This document shows, piece after piece, positions 63,918 through 64,000 of a DNA stretch of 64,000 bases; the stretch's first letter is position 1, and each line of letters opens with the position of its first letter. A model generated the notes under the pieces. It saw only the letters and a list, made by a program, of their open reading frames with translations. It did no database searches and was not told the origin of the DNA. The position numbers and the translations under genes are program-made. Where the stretch lies: positions 12,731,361 to 12,795,360 of the forward strand of contig JAXIVH010000005.1 in NCBI GenBank assembly GCA_036785325.1, in the 5' to 3' direction. Source of the stretch: Urophycis tenuis (Eukaryota > Chordata > Actinopteri > Gadiformes > Phycidae).

Positions 63918-64000
63918 AACACACACTCGGTTGCTGGTTCTATTTCCAGCCCCCCAGGGTGTGTGTGTCTGTAATATCTATAAATGTCAGGGGTCTTAAA
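63474..64000 (-). other. 5' flank or intron of IL-1 copy B
   Basis: An acceptor-like CTCCACAG precedes the start codon by two bases, so the 5' untranslated region is probably spliced from beyond. A (CA)n run is at 63855-63914. No promoter element identified. Confidence 0.45.

Overview
The window is nuclear DNA of a ray-finned fish. Genes are split into many exons with GT/AG junctions, CA/GT, GA and AT microsatellites are abundant, and the repeats are typical fish families (L2, CR1/Rex1-like and Tx1-like LINEs, tRNA-derived SINEs, hAT, piggyBac and Kolobok-like DNA transposons, solo LTRs). All gene models below were assembled by eye from splice signals and reading phase; family names come from recognised motifs, not from a search.

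Layout. (1) 1170-14247, + strand: a complete 18-exon ace2 gene (816 codons plus stop). (2) 14.5-22.9 kb: a block of DNA transposons. It holds a hAT relic split by a TTAA-flanked element carrying a THAP-domain ORF, then a probable 6.7 kb element with a multi-exon gene of unknown function on the minus strand. (3) 23904-39352, minus strand: the last three exons of an interleukin-1 family gene (copy A). Their final intron is 14.8 kb long because nested transposons fill it: a CR1/Rex1-like LINE broken by a hAT element and a solo LTR, several hAT-type MITEs, a second solo LTR and a Tx1-like LINE. (4) 39.7-53 kb: more transposons, including an L2 LINE interrupted by a piggyBac element with a 467-codon transposase ORF. 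(5) 53388-56190, minus strand: a broken piece of a Shroom-family gene, with one DNA transposon inserted exactly in its reading frame. (6) 57959-63471, minus strand: a complete seven-coding-exon interleukin-1 family gene (copy B, 405 codons) in phase throughout. It joins an N-terminal PDZ domain, a repetitive acidic pro-region, a cysteine cluster and a C-terminal IL-1 beta-trefoil.

How the parts relate. ace2 and IL-1 copy A point toward each other; copy A, the Shroom piece and copy B share the minus strand. Copy B has no signal peptide, as expected of a leaderless IL-1-type cytokine. The ACE2 tail ends in a class I PDZ-ligand motif, but no interaction with the neighbouring PDZ protein can be claimed from sequence. 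The two trefoil exon sets have identical splice phases, so copy A could be a partial tandem duplicate or an alternative 3' end of copy B. The most interesting item is the PDZ/IL-1 gene; it may correspond to the teleost 'novel IL-1 family member' (nIL-1F / il1fma), which I cannot confirm here.
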